From Rosa chinensis (taxonomy: Eukaryota > Streptophyta > Magnoliopsida > Rosales > Rosaceae): a DNA stretch of 64,000 nt. Below are positions 36,445-49,595 of this stretch, piece after piece. Where the stretch lies: contig NC_037094.1 of NCBI RefSeq assembly GCF_002994745.2, positions 451,001 through 515,000 on the forward strand. Reading direction: 5' to 3'. A program made the translations under genes and the position numbers. The stretch's first letter is position 1; each line of letters opens with the position of its first letter. Under the pieces are notes generated by a model, which was given only the letters and a program-made list of their open reading frames with translations, ran no database searches and was not told the DNA's origin.

Positions 36445-39400
36445 ATGTTGTGTTGCAGCGCCGGCTTCCGAATTCCTCCTCAGCTTACCAAAAACAAAGC
36501 CCTCCTCATTTTCCCTTCTCGCCCTGCTGCACTCACTCTCACCCAACCCAATAACAAACACAAACACAAAGCCTTTCAGATTCACTCACTAATGGAAGTG
36601 AACACTTCACACTCAAACTCAGGGCTGGACTTCCTCTCAAAGAAGCCATACTCACCTCCTTCTTGGGCATCCCACATAAGCCCCATCCCCTCTCACACCT
36701 TCTCTCTCGGTCACGTAATTACATATTTTCCAATTCCATTCTTCCTTTGCAAATTACTCATCATCACTGTTTGTACTGATTCCTACTTTTTTCTGTCAGC
36801 TTCCCACTCCAATCCACAAATGGAATCTTCCTAATTTGCCCAACAACACCGAGGTCTGGTTGAAGGTATTGAGTGTTAAAAGTAGCATATATGCAATCAA
36901 TTGAAAAGGTTCGATGAATGTTTGATTTTTGCGGCTTTCTGCTGGTTTACGCTGACAGATTCAATGTTTGCAAATAATATCTAGCGCGATGATCTCTCGG
37001 GGATGCAGCTCAGCGGCAACAAAGTCCGGAAATTGGAATTCCTGATGGCAGATGCCGTCCAAAAGGGTGCTGATTGTATCATAACCATAGGGGGCATCCA
37101 AAGTAACCACTGTCGTGCAACTGCTGTGGCTGCAAAGTATCTCAATCTCGACTCTTATCTCATTTTACGTACCTCTAAGGTCAGTCTCACTCTCTTTTAA
37201 GTTTACTGATTGTTCAAAGTCGCTTGTTAAACAAGTTAAGTTTTGCTGTCTTTGCTTGATGGGTTTTTTTTTGCTGTCCTACAGGTTCTTGTGGATCAAG
37301 ATCCCGGACTTACCGGAAACCTTTTGGTTGAGCGTTTAGTTGGAGCTCATATTGAATTGATTTCAAAAGAAGAGTATGCAAAAATTGGGAGTGTGGTATG
37401 TTTCTTGCCAGCAATGTCTTTTATAATGCCTATTGAGTCAGGTTTAACTAAGCATGCATTTTCTTTTAGTAAAATTATTATCTCAGGTTCAAGTCTGATG
37501 TTGAAACACTGCCCTTTGGCCAAATGATTCTTTGGATAGGAAAGTTATTATGAACTGCATATCTAAGTGATATGAGTGATTTAATGGGTCTTATTTGTGT
37601 AGCAACATGCTCATTCCTCATATTAAACAAGCTTATATTCTTTCACCGCTCAATATGAGGTTTAATGGGTCTTATTTGTGATTTAGTAATGTATTAAATT
37701 TGGTCACAGGCTCTTACTAATACCTTAAAGGAAAGATTGATAAAAGAAGGAAGAAGGCCATATGTCATTCCTGTTGGTGGATCAGACTCCCTCGGAACTT
37801 GGTGAGATTGGGTTTGCTTTTGCCTTTCTATTTAAACCTTAATGGACTTTTTTCTTTTCTTTTCCTAATGAGAATGGAGAACGGAAAGGCAAGGGTTGCC
37901 AGGTCTCAGTCTTGCTTAATGATTTTATGGTTTTATTTTTCTTGCTAATATAACATTCTTGTTCAAAGTTGACAGTAATAGCTTCCCTTTCTTTGACATT
38001 ATCACATTGGTGTATTTGATTGTATTTAGGGGATATATTCAAGCAATTCGAGAGATTGAGCAGCAGCTTCACAGTGGGGCTGGCAAAGTAAAGTTTGATG
38101 ATATTGTTGTAGCATGTGGAAGGTTCGGCTCTATGCTATCTCTTCCATAATTTCTATGGCGGGAGTATATCTTTGTGAAAACAATCAAGTTGATCATGAT
38201 CATGAATGACATTATTTCCATCTGTTTTTTGTTGTCCGGTACTAGTTCATTTTATTTAATATATTTTCTATTGTTGATTCTAGTGGGGGTACAATTGCTG
38301 GTTTGTCATTGGGGTCTCGGCTGAGTTCATTGAAGGCAAAAGTATGAATCTCCTTTGTTGATTACTAGATTTTCAATATGCTGCTCTTGTCATGTCATGT
38401 AATTATTTGTTCATTCTGCTCTGCAGGTTCATGCATTCTCTGTCTGCGATGACCCTGATTACTTCTACGACTTTGTTCAAGGCCTACTTGATGGACTTAA
38501 AGCAGGCGTTGATTCACGTAATATTGTTAACATTCAAAATGTGAGTGTCAGAGCAGATCAGATTAGATTTTCCTTAATTTTTTTTCTTATATGGTCATGC
38601 TGTTGCGAGTGATGAGTACATTCATGGGTACTTTGACTTTTTAGGGTCTTATGTAGTTTTGAGGAATTTGTTGTGGTTGATTACAATTTTGAATGATTAC
38701 TCTGAGGAACTGTAAAGATGAAAATAAAATCGTAGTTTGAAAATTCATGGTTTGTAATATATGTATGTTACCATTATAGATGTGATGCATCCTAAAACAT
38801 GCATATGCATTCCATGCATCCACAAACAGAATGTACATCTAGATAACTTGTTTATAGTTCGAACTTGAAGTTGGGGTTGATTGTATATTATGGTCTGACA
38901 GGCCAAGGGTTTAGGGTATGCAATTAACACTGCTGAGGAGCTTACTTTTGTGAAGGAGATTGCCGCTACCACTGGGGTTATCTTGGATCCAGTTTACAGG
39001 TGTGTATCAGTGAAGTTTTCCAGTTTGTTGCTTCAGAAACCGTTGTGTGCATTTGATGAACTCTTATTATGTTTTATACTTCCTTTATGTTACAAAAAAA
39101 TAAAAAATAAACAATTGTATACTTATCGATATATGAGAAGAAGGAATCTTATTTTATATATCCAACCCTGTTTCAGCACTTCTGTTATCTAGAATGATTG
39201 TATACTTATCAATATATGTTCCCTATTTCCTGAATACAAAATGTTAACTGTTTGTTCACTTAGAAAAATAAAATGAGTTTAAAAGAGTAGTTCCTAGGTT
39301 CGAGTTTATTGTCGAATGACAAGATGAAAGATTAATCAATTTTATGTCATCTGTTTTCAGTGGCAAAGCTGCTTATGGATTGCTGAAAGACATGGCTGAG

Positions 39401-39565
39401 AATCCAAAGAAGTGGGAAGGAAGAAAGATCCTCTTCATACACACAGGAGGGCTGCTCGGGTTGTTTGACAAGGTTGAGCAGATTGCTCCATCATTGGGAA
39501 AATACAGCCGGATGGATGTCTGCGAATCTGTTCCACGGAAGGATTGTATCGGGAAAATGTTCTAG
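36445..39565 (+). CDS. DCD: D-cysteine desulfhydrase, PLP-dependent
   Basis: Ten exons (36445-36714, 36800-36865, 36985-37179, 37285-37395, 37710-37801, 38030-38122, 38284-38341, 38427-38540, 38902-38999, 39361-39565) join into 433 residues. The family converts D-cysteine to pyruvate, H2S and ammonia and is related to bacterial ACC deaminase. Visible signatures are [15 protein letters not shown], whose first lysine is the PLP Schiff-base residue, the substrate loop [12 protein letters not shown], the phosphate-binding glycine region [11 protein letters not shown] and the C-terminal [10 protein letters not shown]. About 50 N-terminal residues lie before the conserved core, rich in Ser, Pro and Arg with few acidic residues, consistent with an organellar transit peptide (Arabidopsis D-CDes is mitochondrial). 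An internal ATG in exon 1 (MEVNTSHS) could give a shorter cytosolic form; this is inference. Confidence 0.93.
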
Positions 39566-40690
39566 TCTCTACTCTCTAGATATTAAGAATTATTGGATTA
39601 AATCTCCAATCCAATCCAAGTCCATACTGCTACAAATGATGATTAAGAAAATGGTTCTCATGTTAATAATAAATAAGAGTAATAGGAGGAGAGCTTCTAA
39701 TGTATTATTTGTCAAGGATGGACTTTGTGGGAAACACTAGAATGAAACATCAGCATCATCAGTTATAATTTTATGATATTCGATAGCTTATTTGATGTAA
39801 TATGTTAAGAGGATCGAAGTGGAAAGCTAAAGTAAATGCGATCAAGTAAAGAATATCAAATGTAGACCAACTTTATAGTAGTAAACTCTCTCTAGTTATA
39901 GACTAAATTAAGATTATGTCAATTTGCCTATGTGAAATTGGTCTAGATTGTAGGTGAATTTTTTATATATTTATGAGAGAAAAACTTTTGGCTATTGGAT
40001 AAAATTATAGAAACAGCCTGCAAACACATGTCTTGCAATTCTTAAAAAAAGAAAAAGAAAAAAAAAACACATGTCTTGCATGTATAAGAACATTTCTCGA
40101 ATAGAGAAAAAGAAGTAAAAGTTAGTGAAAAAAAAAAAAAAAAAAAATCCCAAACCGTGATGAAGTTATATGACAGTGGCCTAGTGGGTAGTTCATATGC
40201 AGATATGGGTTTGACTCTCTATGCAGAATGAGTAAGCAGATAATGTGTAGTTATCTTATCTGTAGAGTAAGTGGATTATATTTTTTTACTTCTTTTAATT
40301 TTGTGATTTATCATATTACTCCTACAATATTAAATGATCTCTTTATCCTTTCACACGTGTACTTTGATTGACAAAGTGATTGAGATTTGTTAGATGATTT
40401 ATGGAATTGTATTTGTTATATACGTGATTTCAAATAATCATCATCTGTATCTTGAAATATCCCAATAAAAACAGTTTCAACAAAAGTAGGCATTGCTCGA
40501 AAGTCTCAATTTAATTTTGGCGTGGAATTTGAAAATTTCAAATTTCCCAAAAAAAACTTGCCGCGAGATTTTGGAGCCAAATTGGAGCCCCACTCTTTTA
40601 AAAGTTCGTTTATGTTTCCCGGTTTCCCTACCAGATTTCAACTCCACCGAAAGACCCACACACGCCGACGCCGACGCCGACTCAGATCTG
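39566..40690. other. intergenic region and leader of the PHD gene
   Basis: No protein gene is recognised. A run of A lies at about 40129-40147. The right end near 40640-40690 is probably the first leader exon of the PHD gene. Confidence 0.5.
40170..40300 (+). mobile_element. candidate tRNA-derived SINE fragment
   Basis: GTGGCCTAGTGGGTAG resembles an A box and GGGTTTGACTCTC a B box about 30 bp later, preceded by a long A run. No cloverleaf forms and no target duplication was found. Confidence 0.35.
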
Positions 40691-40804
40691 GTAATTTATT
40701 TTCTTGATCTTTCCTTTTGAGTTTCGCAACTCTTCTTCTTCTTCTTCTTCTTCTTCTTCTTCTTCGGTTTCGAGTTTGAACCCGTTAGTGTTTAATTTTT
40801 GCAG
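40691..40804 (+). other. leader intron of the PHD gene
   Basis: The donor GATCTG|GTAATTT and acceptor TTTTTGCAG|AAAACATG lie just before the start codon. The intron carries a (CTT)n tract at about 40733-40764. Confidence 0.65.
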
Positions 40805-40809
40805 AAAAC

Positions 40810-41811
40810 ATGTTAGTTCAGAGCTGTACTCCGAGTTCAGTTGAAGCAAGGAAACAGGATCTTTGCATTTCCGTACTTAAAACGTATAAGCTCCAAAAGA
40901 TTTCCCTTCATAAAAGTTGTGCTGCTGCTGCTGTTCAAGTTTCCGGAATTGATGACTCTATTCAGTCGTGTAAGCTGTGTGGTAAATCCGAAAACGTATT
41001 GAATCTGTTACTTTGTGATCGTTGTGAGGAAGCGTTTCATGTGTCTTGCTGCAAACCCAGGGTGGTTTTGCCAATTGACGAGTGGTTTTGTCATTCCTGT
41101 GCAAAAATGTCGGAGATTAATTCCTTCTCCAAATCACGTACTATTAGTCAGGGGATTGGCCCATGTCAATTTGAATTCGGTCCAGTATTGGGTCCAATAG
41201 CAGCCATGATCAAGTACCCGGACCCATTTATTTCTAAGGTTCGAATTGGCGAAGCATATCAAGCCCAAGTTCCTGACTGGTGCGTTGAGATCTTGCTTCT
41301 TGTACATGTTTCTTTCTATATGGTTTGGCTTTTAACTCAAACTGCTGGAGTTGTTCTTGTGTTGCTCATCCGTTGGAAATTAGTACTATCTGTTGAATTA
41401 ATTATTGGCTTTTGACTATTTCAACTTACTCTTCACTGTGCCATATATATTTGTTAACGTTGCTGCAGGGCTCCTCCCACTGAAGTCAAAACTGACAACG
41501 GGGGTTGTTCTGATTGTGCCGACTCTCAGGTGATGATCAATCTTTTAGGTGCTTACATCATTCTTTTATTGTCGCTCGCTCCAATAATTGCACTCTTGCA
41601 TATATATCAATAAAATAGGACTCGGGCATTCTACAGGTCAAACTAGAATATAGAGTACTAGCTGTGTTGTTCCTTGCTTCTTACATAAGTTCCTTACAGA
41701 AGTATTCATAGTCAAACTAACCCACAGCTATGGATGGTAGAGAATGAATGATGAGAACATAAACCGCAACATATGAATTCATGCTTATTCTTGTATTAAT
41801 CGGTGCATGCA

Positions 41812-41849
<38 letters not shown>

Positions 41850-42267
41850 CTTGGTTGTATTTCAGCTCTTTTGATAGATTATGAATTATTGGATTCAACC
41901 ATATATTAGGAAAGTTTCAGCTGTATCATCTGTATTAGATAATGATCATTCAAATACTTTCTCAGGTGCGGTGCAAAATTCACTAACCTAATAGTTATGA
42001 GCAATGCAAGCACGAAAATCATAAAACAGTAGCTTGATTGATTTGTTTGAATTGAAGTAGCAATTTGTTGATGTGATTTTGTATCTTAAACTAGTGCCTT
42101 TTCTTCTTATCTGGTTATCTGGATTTATTCCTGTCATTTTGTTTACACTAGTATTTTGTTTCTGTGGCCTTAGAGTTGTAGCTCATATTACTGTTTCTTT
42201 TTACATTGCTGTGTAGTTGAAATCACATACTGCTTCTAGAAAGAGAAAACAAGAGTTTTCATCATAA
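40810..42267 (+). CDS. small PHD-finger protein
   Basis: Three exons, 40810-41279, 41469-41529 and 42217-42267, give 193 residues. A PHD zinc finger spans about residues 57-99 with the Cys4-His-Cys3 pattern: CKLC, CDRC, FHVSCC and CHSC. A conserved-looking segment follows, GIGPCQFEFGPVLGPIAAMI, then VRIGEAYQAQVPDW. The last exon is short and basic (SRKRKQEF) and ends at a stop in frame. PHD fingers usually read histone H3 tails, so a nuclear chromatin role is likely but the target is unknown. The protein is short for a PHD regulator; related plant proteins often continue past VPDW. The gene may therefore be a truncated family member or a naturally short one. Confidence 0.8.
41815..41846. repeat. 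(TA)n microsatellite in PHD gene intron
   Basis: About sixteen TA units in intron 2. Confidence 0.9.
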
Positions 42268-44003
42268 ACTGGTGGAGAAGTCTAAATAAACGTCAGTGAG
42301 TATGTATCGATCTGTCTTCTATTTCTTGTCAATATACTTCATCAGTTGGAATGTTTCTTACAATTTAGCTAGGTCACTTATATGAATGACTTTTCTCTTG
42401 TTTGTCCAGTTTGACACATTCATATACCGATCAGACTGATAACAATAAAGGGACGGACTTGGTTTACGATTTGCAACTGAAAACTTAATTCGTCTGTATC
42501 TACCTGTGCTTCTGAATCCTACTCGCTTATCCAGTTTTGAGCCCGTAGCATTGATTAGTATGATACCCTTAATTAATGCATGCAGTTGCCTTGCCTACTT
42601 TCCCTATCTCTATGCCCCTTAGCCTTCAAATTGCTTATCCAGTTTTGAGCTTAACATTTAGCATGATACCTCTAGTGCGCCTAGTTTGCTCCATCCTTTT
42701 GGCTACCTAGCCCCACCGAGCTAGCTCACTCAATCGCCATCATCATCATCTTCGTTTCTTCCTCCCATTTCAATCCTTATTCGGTGGTTGTACTGACTCC
42801 CATTTCAATCCTTTAATTTCCTCATTAATCAGTACTGGTTGTTGTGATCGTCATGCTCTTCGCAATTGCAAACAGAGTGACTGGTACGTTTGACCCCCAC
42901 TATCAAGCATCAACCGAACTAGTAGTGCCTGCAACAGCAAGCTCACTACAAAGTGCATTTCAACTGTGGGTCAACAAGTCATCAACCACCACACACAAGT
43001 GATCTCACAATGATAGAGCTGGAGAAGTGGTGAGTACACGTTCAAAGAGTCATATTTGCATCCCCCGGTCAACTTCAATATCGTGTTTTTCATAGAATTA
43101 TTCACTTTTGTTTATTGCTTAATTTCCGTTGGCAAATCTAAAAGCAAAGTCACTTGTTTCTTTCGCTTTCGACCCATATTATCCTTCTGTACAACTAGGC
43201 ATATTACTGGCAATCCTATCCCATTGTGGGGGCCATTACTTGATTTGTATTGTATTACATGACCAACCAATAGAGTTTCTGCTGATCATTCCGTCGTTGG
43301 ATGGATCCAACTTATTCAACAACGGGCAAATTATATAGTAACGTTTTCTGACAAAACAAAAGGATCAGATAGGAAAGAAGGTTCATATGTCACTAATATG
43401 AGCGAAAAGTAGCGTCTAAATTATTTTCATAACTTTAGTTTTTTAGCTTAATTTAGCATAATTTATACCGTGTAAAAAGCAACCCAAATGATGAATTTTA
43501 AAACAGAAATTTATTTTAAAAATTATATTATTAAATTACTGTTTATAAAAGTTGGTAAACAATAATAGCTTTCATAAATTAAAAATTGCGGCTGTTTTTA
43601 AATTAATCTCAGTTCTCCCAAATTACTGAATTAGACCTTAATCTGGTTGAAACCGGTATGTATGGAAAAAAAAAACCACTGAATTAGCCGTGTGTTAAGG
43701 CCCATAGCCCATTGGAAAACAAAGGAAAAGAGGACGGTCGGCAGCGTAGGCCAAAATAATGCATGAGTGATGGGGCCACTCTGCCTGCCTAATCCGTGTA
43801 CGTGTCCCTCTTCCTTCCGCGTAAAGCTTTTTAAATTGTTTTTCAACTTGCTTCTCATGAATTCTCTCTCGAATCCTCTCCTCCTCCCATAAAGTTTGAT
43901 ATAAATTAAATGCCCAAAAAACAACCAACAGCATCATTCCTCACTATTTTCTCACTACCCACCTCCTTATCCTTCTCTTCGACTATTTGAGAAAGAAAGA
44001 AAC
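42268..44003. other. intergenic region, GAD promoter
   Basis: No gene recognised. A phrase with CTTATCCAGTTTTGAGC and AGCATGATACC occurs twice, near 42524 and 42635. Two long plus-strand frames near 43056-43338 overlap in different frames and show no domain. Confidence 0.5.
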
Positions 44004-47000
44004 ATGGTGATCTCGACGACCGCCGGTGATCGTGCAGATCACTTTCTGGACTGTACCTTTGCTTCCAGATATGTGCGCAATCCCGTCCCCAAGTAATTAA
44101 GTCTATCTTCACCGATCCGGTTTTTTATTTATTTATTTTTTTTTAGCTAGCATGCTGCTTTAGTGATCGATCAGTTCATGTAGATCGATGCAGAGAATTT
44201 GCATGTGTTTAGCTTAATTCTCAAAACCTTAAGAAATGAATGAATGAATGCAGGTTCATGATGCCGGCGACCTCACAACCCAAAGAAGCAGCTTATCAGA
44301 TAATAAACGATGAGCTTATGCTGGATGGGGCTCCAAGACTCAACTTGGCCTCATTCGTGACCACCTGGATGGAGCCGGAATGCGATAAACTCATGATGGC
44401 CTCTATGAACAAAAACTATGTTGACATGGATGAGTACCCGGTCACCACTGAACTTCAGGTACTACTCGATCGATCATCGATCTCCCGCCCTAGACCTTCT
44501 ATCGAGCTCCATTACTCATCCATCCTCTTCTTTAATTACACTAAATCATATCTCCAATTTTACTTACGTATTATATACATGTTACTGATCTAGATTCGAG
44601 ATCTGGGAGAGGGGATCATTAAGAATTCAAGATGACTGAGAATGCCGTTTATTGATATTGTAAGGCACGATGACATTTATTATAGTATCGTGATAGAGTA
44701 GCCAAACTTTCACGGACGTGAATTCGAAGCTTTGACTGTGGCATCAAATGGTTTTTAATTTTGTGGACTCTGTGAGACGTGGCCTAACATTACAGCATCC
44801 ACCCAAAAGCAGATTACGTGGTCTATATATATATATATATATGCAGCTCAAATAATGGCAATATATTAAGATTTATATTTAGCATTACATTATCTTTTTA
44901 TCGAGTATCGACCAAACTAAAAGAAAATATCTCCTTGGGAATCTGGAGTCTGGACGGTAGCTAGTTTCAGATGCCACAAACTGACATAAATTACAGTCAT
45001 GAATTTAGATGCATGCAACTACATACAGACATAGATACAGAGCAAATTATAAATCAATATAGTTTGGGAGACTTGTAGAGTTGTAGGTCAATTAGGAAGT
45101 TTTACAAGGACAAGGGAAAGAGTAAATAAAAGTAACTTAGTTCATGAAGGAAGCTTTATATTCCCTTGGATTCCTCAGTTTTGTAGGCAATCAGATTTTT
45201 ATTAACCCTCATGATAAATGTTTAACTACATTGTTATACACTTATATGTAACCCAAAAGACAAAGAAATAGTAGAAGATTTTCATGCCTTGAGTCGTTCT
45301 ATGGTCACTACTCACGCACAACAGTTCTAGTTAATCTTGTGATGAAATTTGATTTCGTATTGATTATGATATATAGCTTGTTATACTCTCATATAATCCT
45401 TTCTTCCTCCATGTAGAATCGCTGTGTGAATATGATCGCCAACCTTTTCAATGCTCCCATCGGAGCAGCTGAAACTGCTGTTGGCGTGGGGACGGTAGGA
45501 TCTTCAGAGGCAATTATGCTGGCTGGCCTAGCTTTTAAAAGAAAATGGCAGCACAGGAGGAAATTAGAAGGCAAACCCTACGACAAGCCCAACATTGTCA
45601 CTGGAGCTAATGTGCAGGTCTGAATTCTTAATTTCTCTGGTGCTTGATGAATATATGTACTTCTTTCTCATGAAGTATCATGACCTTTTTAATTTGAATT
45701 AAACACTAGTGAACCTGTTGCCATTGCCAAATCATACTTAGTTTGCTTGAAGATAATGGCTAAATGGTTATCTCTTTGTGTGCCCATTTGATGCATATAT
45801 AGTGTTTCTTCAAACTATACAGGTTTGCTGGGAAAAGTTTGCTAGGTATTTTGAGGTTGAACTGAAGGAGGTAAAGCTATCAGAGGGATACTATGTGATG
45901 GACCCTGTCAAAGCAGTTGAGATGGTTGATGAGAACACTATCTGTGTTGCAGCTATTCTAGGTTCAACCCTGACGGGAGAGTTTGAGGATGTGAAGCTCC
46001 TTAATGATCTTCTTATTAAGAAGAATAAGGAGACAGGATGGGAAACTCCTATTCATGTTGATGCTGCCAGTGGAGGCTTTATAGCGCCGTTCCTTTATCC
46101 TGAACTTGAGTGGGACTTCCGTTTGCCATTAGTCAAGAGTATCAATGTAAGTGGCCACAAGTATGGCCTTGTATATGCTGGTGTTGGATGGGTTGTGTGG
46201 AGGAGTAAAGAGGACTTGCCCGACGAGCTTGTGTTTCACATCAATTATCTTGGATCTGATCAACCAACTTTCACCCTCAACTTTTCCAAAGGTATTACTT
46301 GCATACTGAAACACTGTAAAATTGACAGTAATTACTAATTAGTAATCAATGAAGAACTATTTTGGATATGACTAATGTAAATTTGCTCATTTGCAAGCAT
46401 GCTTTGTTAATTAACAAGTCTTCAACTTAATTCTGTTATGTGGCAGGGTCTAGCCAAATAATTGCTCAGTATTATCAGTTTATACGACTGGGATTTGAGG
46501 TAACTTTAGCAAGATTGTTCTTGGTGTGATTTGTTCTGTTATAGTGTTCTGTTTTGCAATTAATATCTTTTTTCCCTATTATTGTAGGGTTACAAAAATG
46601 TAATGGAAAACTGCATGGACAATACAAGAGCACTGAAAGAAGGACTAGAGAAAACAGGGCGGTTTGAAATTCTGTCCAAAGACATAGGAGTGCCCCTGGT
46701 GGCTTTCAAACTAAAAGACAGCAGCAAGCACACTGTGTTTGAGATAGCTGATAGTTTGAGAAAGTTTGGATGGATAGTTCCAGCCTACACTATGCCAGCC
46801 AATGCAGAACATATTGCTGTTCTTCGTGTGGTTGTTAGGGAGGATTTTAGCCGGAGCTTGGCGGAGAGACTCCTCTCAGACATCGACAAGGTTTTGAACG
46901 AAATCGACACACTGCCAAGCCGCGTGTCTATGAAAGCTGCACATGTGACACCTACTGTCGATGAAGGAGTCAATGCCAGTGAAGGGATGGTAAAGCCTGG

Positions 47001-47085
47001 TAAGAAAAGTGTAGAGGAAATTCAAAGAGAGGTAGCAACATATTGGAGGAACCTTGTGGAAAGAAAGAGAACAGGTGTATGCTAG
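44004..47085 (+). CDS. GAD: glutamate decarboxylase, calmodulin-regulated
   Basis: Six exons (44004-44092, 44254-44458, 45417-45617, 45823-46291, 46447-46499, 46588-47085) encode 504 residues. The enzyme makes GABA and CO2 from L-glutamate in the cytosol using PLP. The N-terminal [20 protein letters not shown] and [18 protein letters not shown] match plant GADs. The PLP lysine is in [16 protein letters not shown], and the substrate/cofactor region [13 protein letters not shown] is intact. The C-terminal 30 residues ([20 protein letters not shown] then [10 protein letters not shown]) form the plant-specific calmodulin-binding helix, with its Trp and Lys cluster. Ca2+/calmodulin therefore likely activates the enzyme at neutral pH. 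Position 7 of exon 2 reads FMMP where FRMP is common. Paralogue number is not assigned. Confidence 0.96.
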
Positions 47086-47897
47086 GCTTCCAATGATGAT
47101 CTATGTGTGCTTGCTTCATTGTACTTGTTATGTTTGCTTTCTGTAATAAGGACTGAATGAATAGCCATATATATATATTCTCAGAGAGGTTTTGTTCTTG
47201 TAATAGTGTGTGTTTCCCCAATGCGTTGTAATCTTATTGGTTATTAATGAATTTTATTTATTTAAAAAAAAAAAATAGTATCTGTTTAAATAAGGTTGTT
47301 TATCTCAGAAAGTTTCTGGTCAAATTCTTGCATTTAGATCCAACAGACAAATGCTTCTCTGTTTTTTATGGTCATGCGACAAATGCTTCTCTCTGCAGCA
47401 ATGTAAGAATGGATTACTCTTCTTTTGGTCTGAATATTCAAACTTCTAAATCAAGTCTCTAAAACACAGTGAAAATCCTGGACTATTATCTCAATTCCAA
47501 CCATGCAAATTAATTCTTCCAAATTCAAGTATCTCTATGTTCAAGATTCCAACTTAGTTGCAGTTGCTAGCTCCCGAACCTGAAGAGCTATCCATTGATA
47601 ATCCAAAATGCCCTTTGCCAGGACTATGGATTTAGTTCTTCTAGTTAGGCTAGGCCCATTGGGCCTCTATGACCCAAAGAAAAAACTTGGACCCGTTCAT
47701 GATCGTAAGCGACCACGGTTGTTTCTCTCAAACTGGCATTGCGTCCTTGTGTTTGGTCATTTTCAGCTTCTGCTATTAGTTCACCGACTCAGGGACACAA
47801 GTAGCAGACTCATCCCAATACCTGGTAATCCTTCTTCTCCTCCTTTCCTTTTTCTCAAATGGGTCTTTCAGATTAAACTAATCCCAACAACAACAAC
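47086..47897. other. GAD 3' flank and PPR promoter
   Basis: No separate gene. A 109-residue frame at 47608-47937 overlaps the PPR start in another frame and is treated as leader sequence. Confidence 0.5.
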
Positions 47898-49595
47898 ATG
47901 CGCAATCGATCTCTTACAACTTCTATTGCTTCCTTGAGAAGCCTATGCTTCGCCCAGAGCCCTGTGTCTTATATATATGAATATGTTAGGCCCCCAATCG
48001 AACCCATCTCGCATCTTCCAAAATACAACCCATTATTCCCATGTTTACCCGCCCCTTCTTCCAATTTGTTCAGATTAGCGCAACCCTCTCTGCGTCTTTT
48101 TTGTTCGGAGAGTGTTACAGTGGGTCAAAGTTTTGAATGTGTTGGGAGTGGTAATGCTTTAGAAGGTGATGTCGATAAGCTTTTCGAGATTATTACGGAT
48201 AATGCCCAGCCACATTGTGATATGGAGAAAGCTCTCAACCTAGCTGGTGTACCATTGACTACTGATTTGGTTGTTCAGGTGCTTCATAGGTTTCGTTTCG
48301 AGGAGAAACTAGCTTTTAGGTTTTTCATGTGGGCGGGCCAAAAGGAAAACTATGATCATGAAGCTCAGGCGTATAATGAGATGATTGATATATTGTCGAG
48401 TACCAAGTACAAGGTGAAGCAGTTCCGAATTGTTTGTGATTTACTGGATTATATGAAGAGGCATAACAAGAGTAAGGTTCCTGTTGAGGTTCTCATAACA
48501 ATTTTGAAGCAGTACACGGAGAAGCATCTGACCTATCTGCAGAAATTTGCCAAGAAGAAGAAGATAAGGGTGAAGACGCAGCCGGAGATCAATGCCTTGA
48601 ACTTTCTATTGGATGCCCTGTGCAAGTGCAGTCTCGTACAGGATGCCGAACTGATGTTAAAGAGGGTGAAGAAAAATATCAAGCCTGATGCGAATACATA
48701 CAACATTTTGTTTTTCGGTTGGTGTAGAGTTAGGAATCCGAGTAGAGGAATGAGGTTACTGGAAGAGATGATTGAAGTGGGTCACACGCCTGATAATTTC
48801 ACTTACACTACTGCCATTGATGCCTTTTGCAAAGCAGGGATGGTTACCGAGGCAGCTGAACTTTTTGAGTTCATGAGAACAAAAGGTTGTACAATTTCTT
48901 CTCCTACTGCAAAAACTTATGCAATCATGATTGTGGCGCTTGTGGAGAATGACAGAATGGAGGAGTGCTTCAAACTTCTGGGACATATGATAAGTAGTGG
49001 CTGCCTTCCTGATGTTTCTACATACAAGGAACTACTCGAAGGGATGTGTTTGGCTGGAAAGGTCGAGGAGGCCTACAAGTTCTTGCAGGAGATGGGAAAC
49101 AAAGGTTACCCTCCCGATATAGTTACTTATAATTGTTTTCTAAAGGTGCTATGTGAGAATAAAAAGGGTGATGAGGCACTGAAGCTTTACGGGAGAATGA
49201 TAGATATAGGTTGTATGCCTAGTGTGCAGACTTATAATATGTTGATTTCAATGTACTTTGAGATGGGTGATCCTGATGGGGCATTTGAGACTTGGCATGA
49301 GATGGATAAGAGGGGCTGTGCACAGGACACTGATACTTATTGCATGATGATTGAAGGGCTTTTCGGTTGCAATAAAGTGGAAGATGCGTGTTGTCTCTTG
49401 GAGGATGTGGTGAACAAGGGAATGAAATTGCCATATACCAAGTTTGACTCCTTTCTAATGCAGCTTTCTGTGATTGGTGATCTTCAAGCCATCCACAGAC
49501 TTTCGGAGCATATGAGAAGGTTCTATAATCCTTCTATGGCAAGACGCTTTGCATTGAACCAGAAGCGGAGGAGCATTAGTCTGAGGGAGCACTAA
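47898..49595 (+). CDS. P-class pentatricopeptide repeat protein
   Basis: A single-exon frame of 565 residues, as is usual for plant PPR genes. The N-terminus is rich in Ser, Arg and hydrophobics without early acids, consistent with mitochondrial targeting. From about residue 230 to 520 there are around eight 35-residue PPR units with phrases such as PDANTYNILFFGWCR, PDNFTYTTAIDAFCKAG, PDVSTYKELLEGMC and PDIVTYNCFLKVLC. No E, E+ or DYW editing domain follows, so it is P-class and probably binds an organelle RNA for stability, splicing or translation. Overall layout resembles Arabidopsis At1g73400, which is recognition from memory. The target RNA cannot be given with confidence. Confidence 0.93.
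   Translation: MRNRSLTTSIASLRSLCFAQSPVSYIYEYVRPPIEPISHLPKYNPLFPCLPAPSSNLFRLAQPSLRLFCSESVTVGQSFECVGSGNALEGDVDKLFEIITDNAQPHCDMEKALNLAGVPLTTDLVVQVLHRFRFEEKLAFRFFMWAGQKENYDHEAQAYNEMIDILSSTKYKVKQFRIVCDLLDYMKRHNKSKVPVEVLITILKQYTEKHLTYLQKFAKKKKIRVKTQPEINALNFLLDALCKCSLVQDAELMLKRVKKNIKPDANTYNILFFGWCRVRNPSRGMRLLEEMIEVGHTPDNFTYTTAIDAFCKAGMVTEAAELFEFMRTKGCTISSPTAKTYAIMIVALVENDRMEECFKLLGHMISSGCLPDVSTYKELLEGMCLAGKVEEAYKFLQEMGNKGYPPDIVTYNCFLKVLCENKKGDEALKLYGRMIDIGCMPSVQTYNMLISMYFEMGDPDGAFETWHEMDKRGCAQDTDTYCMMIEGLFGCNKVEDACCLLEDVVNKGMKLPYTKFDSFLMQLSVIGDLQAIHRLSEHMRRFYNPSMARRFALNQKRRSISLREH

Noticed and set aside
43056..43338. two overlapping plus-strand frames upstream of GAD
   Set aside because: They are in different frames of the same DNA, with no domain; likely promoter DNA.
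47608..47937. 109-codon frame before the PPR gene
   Set aside because: It overlaps the PPR start out of frame and has no domain; treated as leader sequence.
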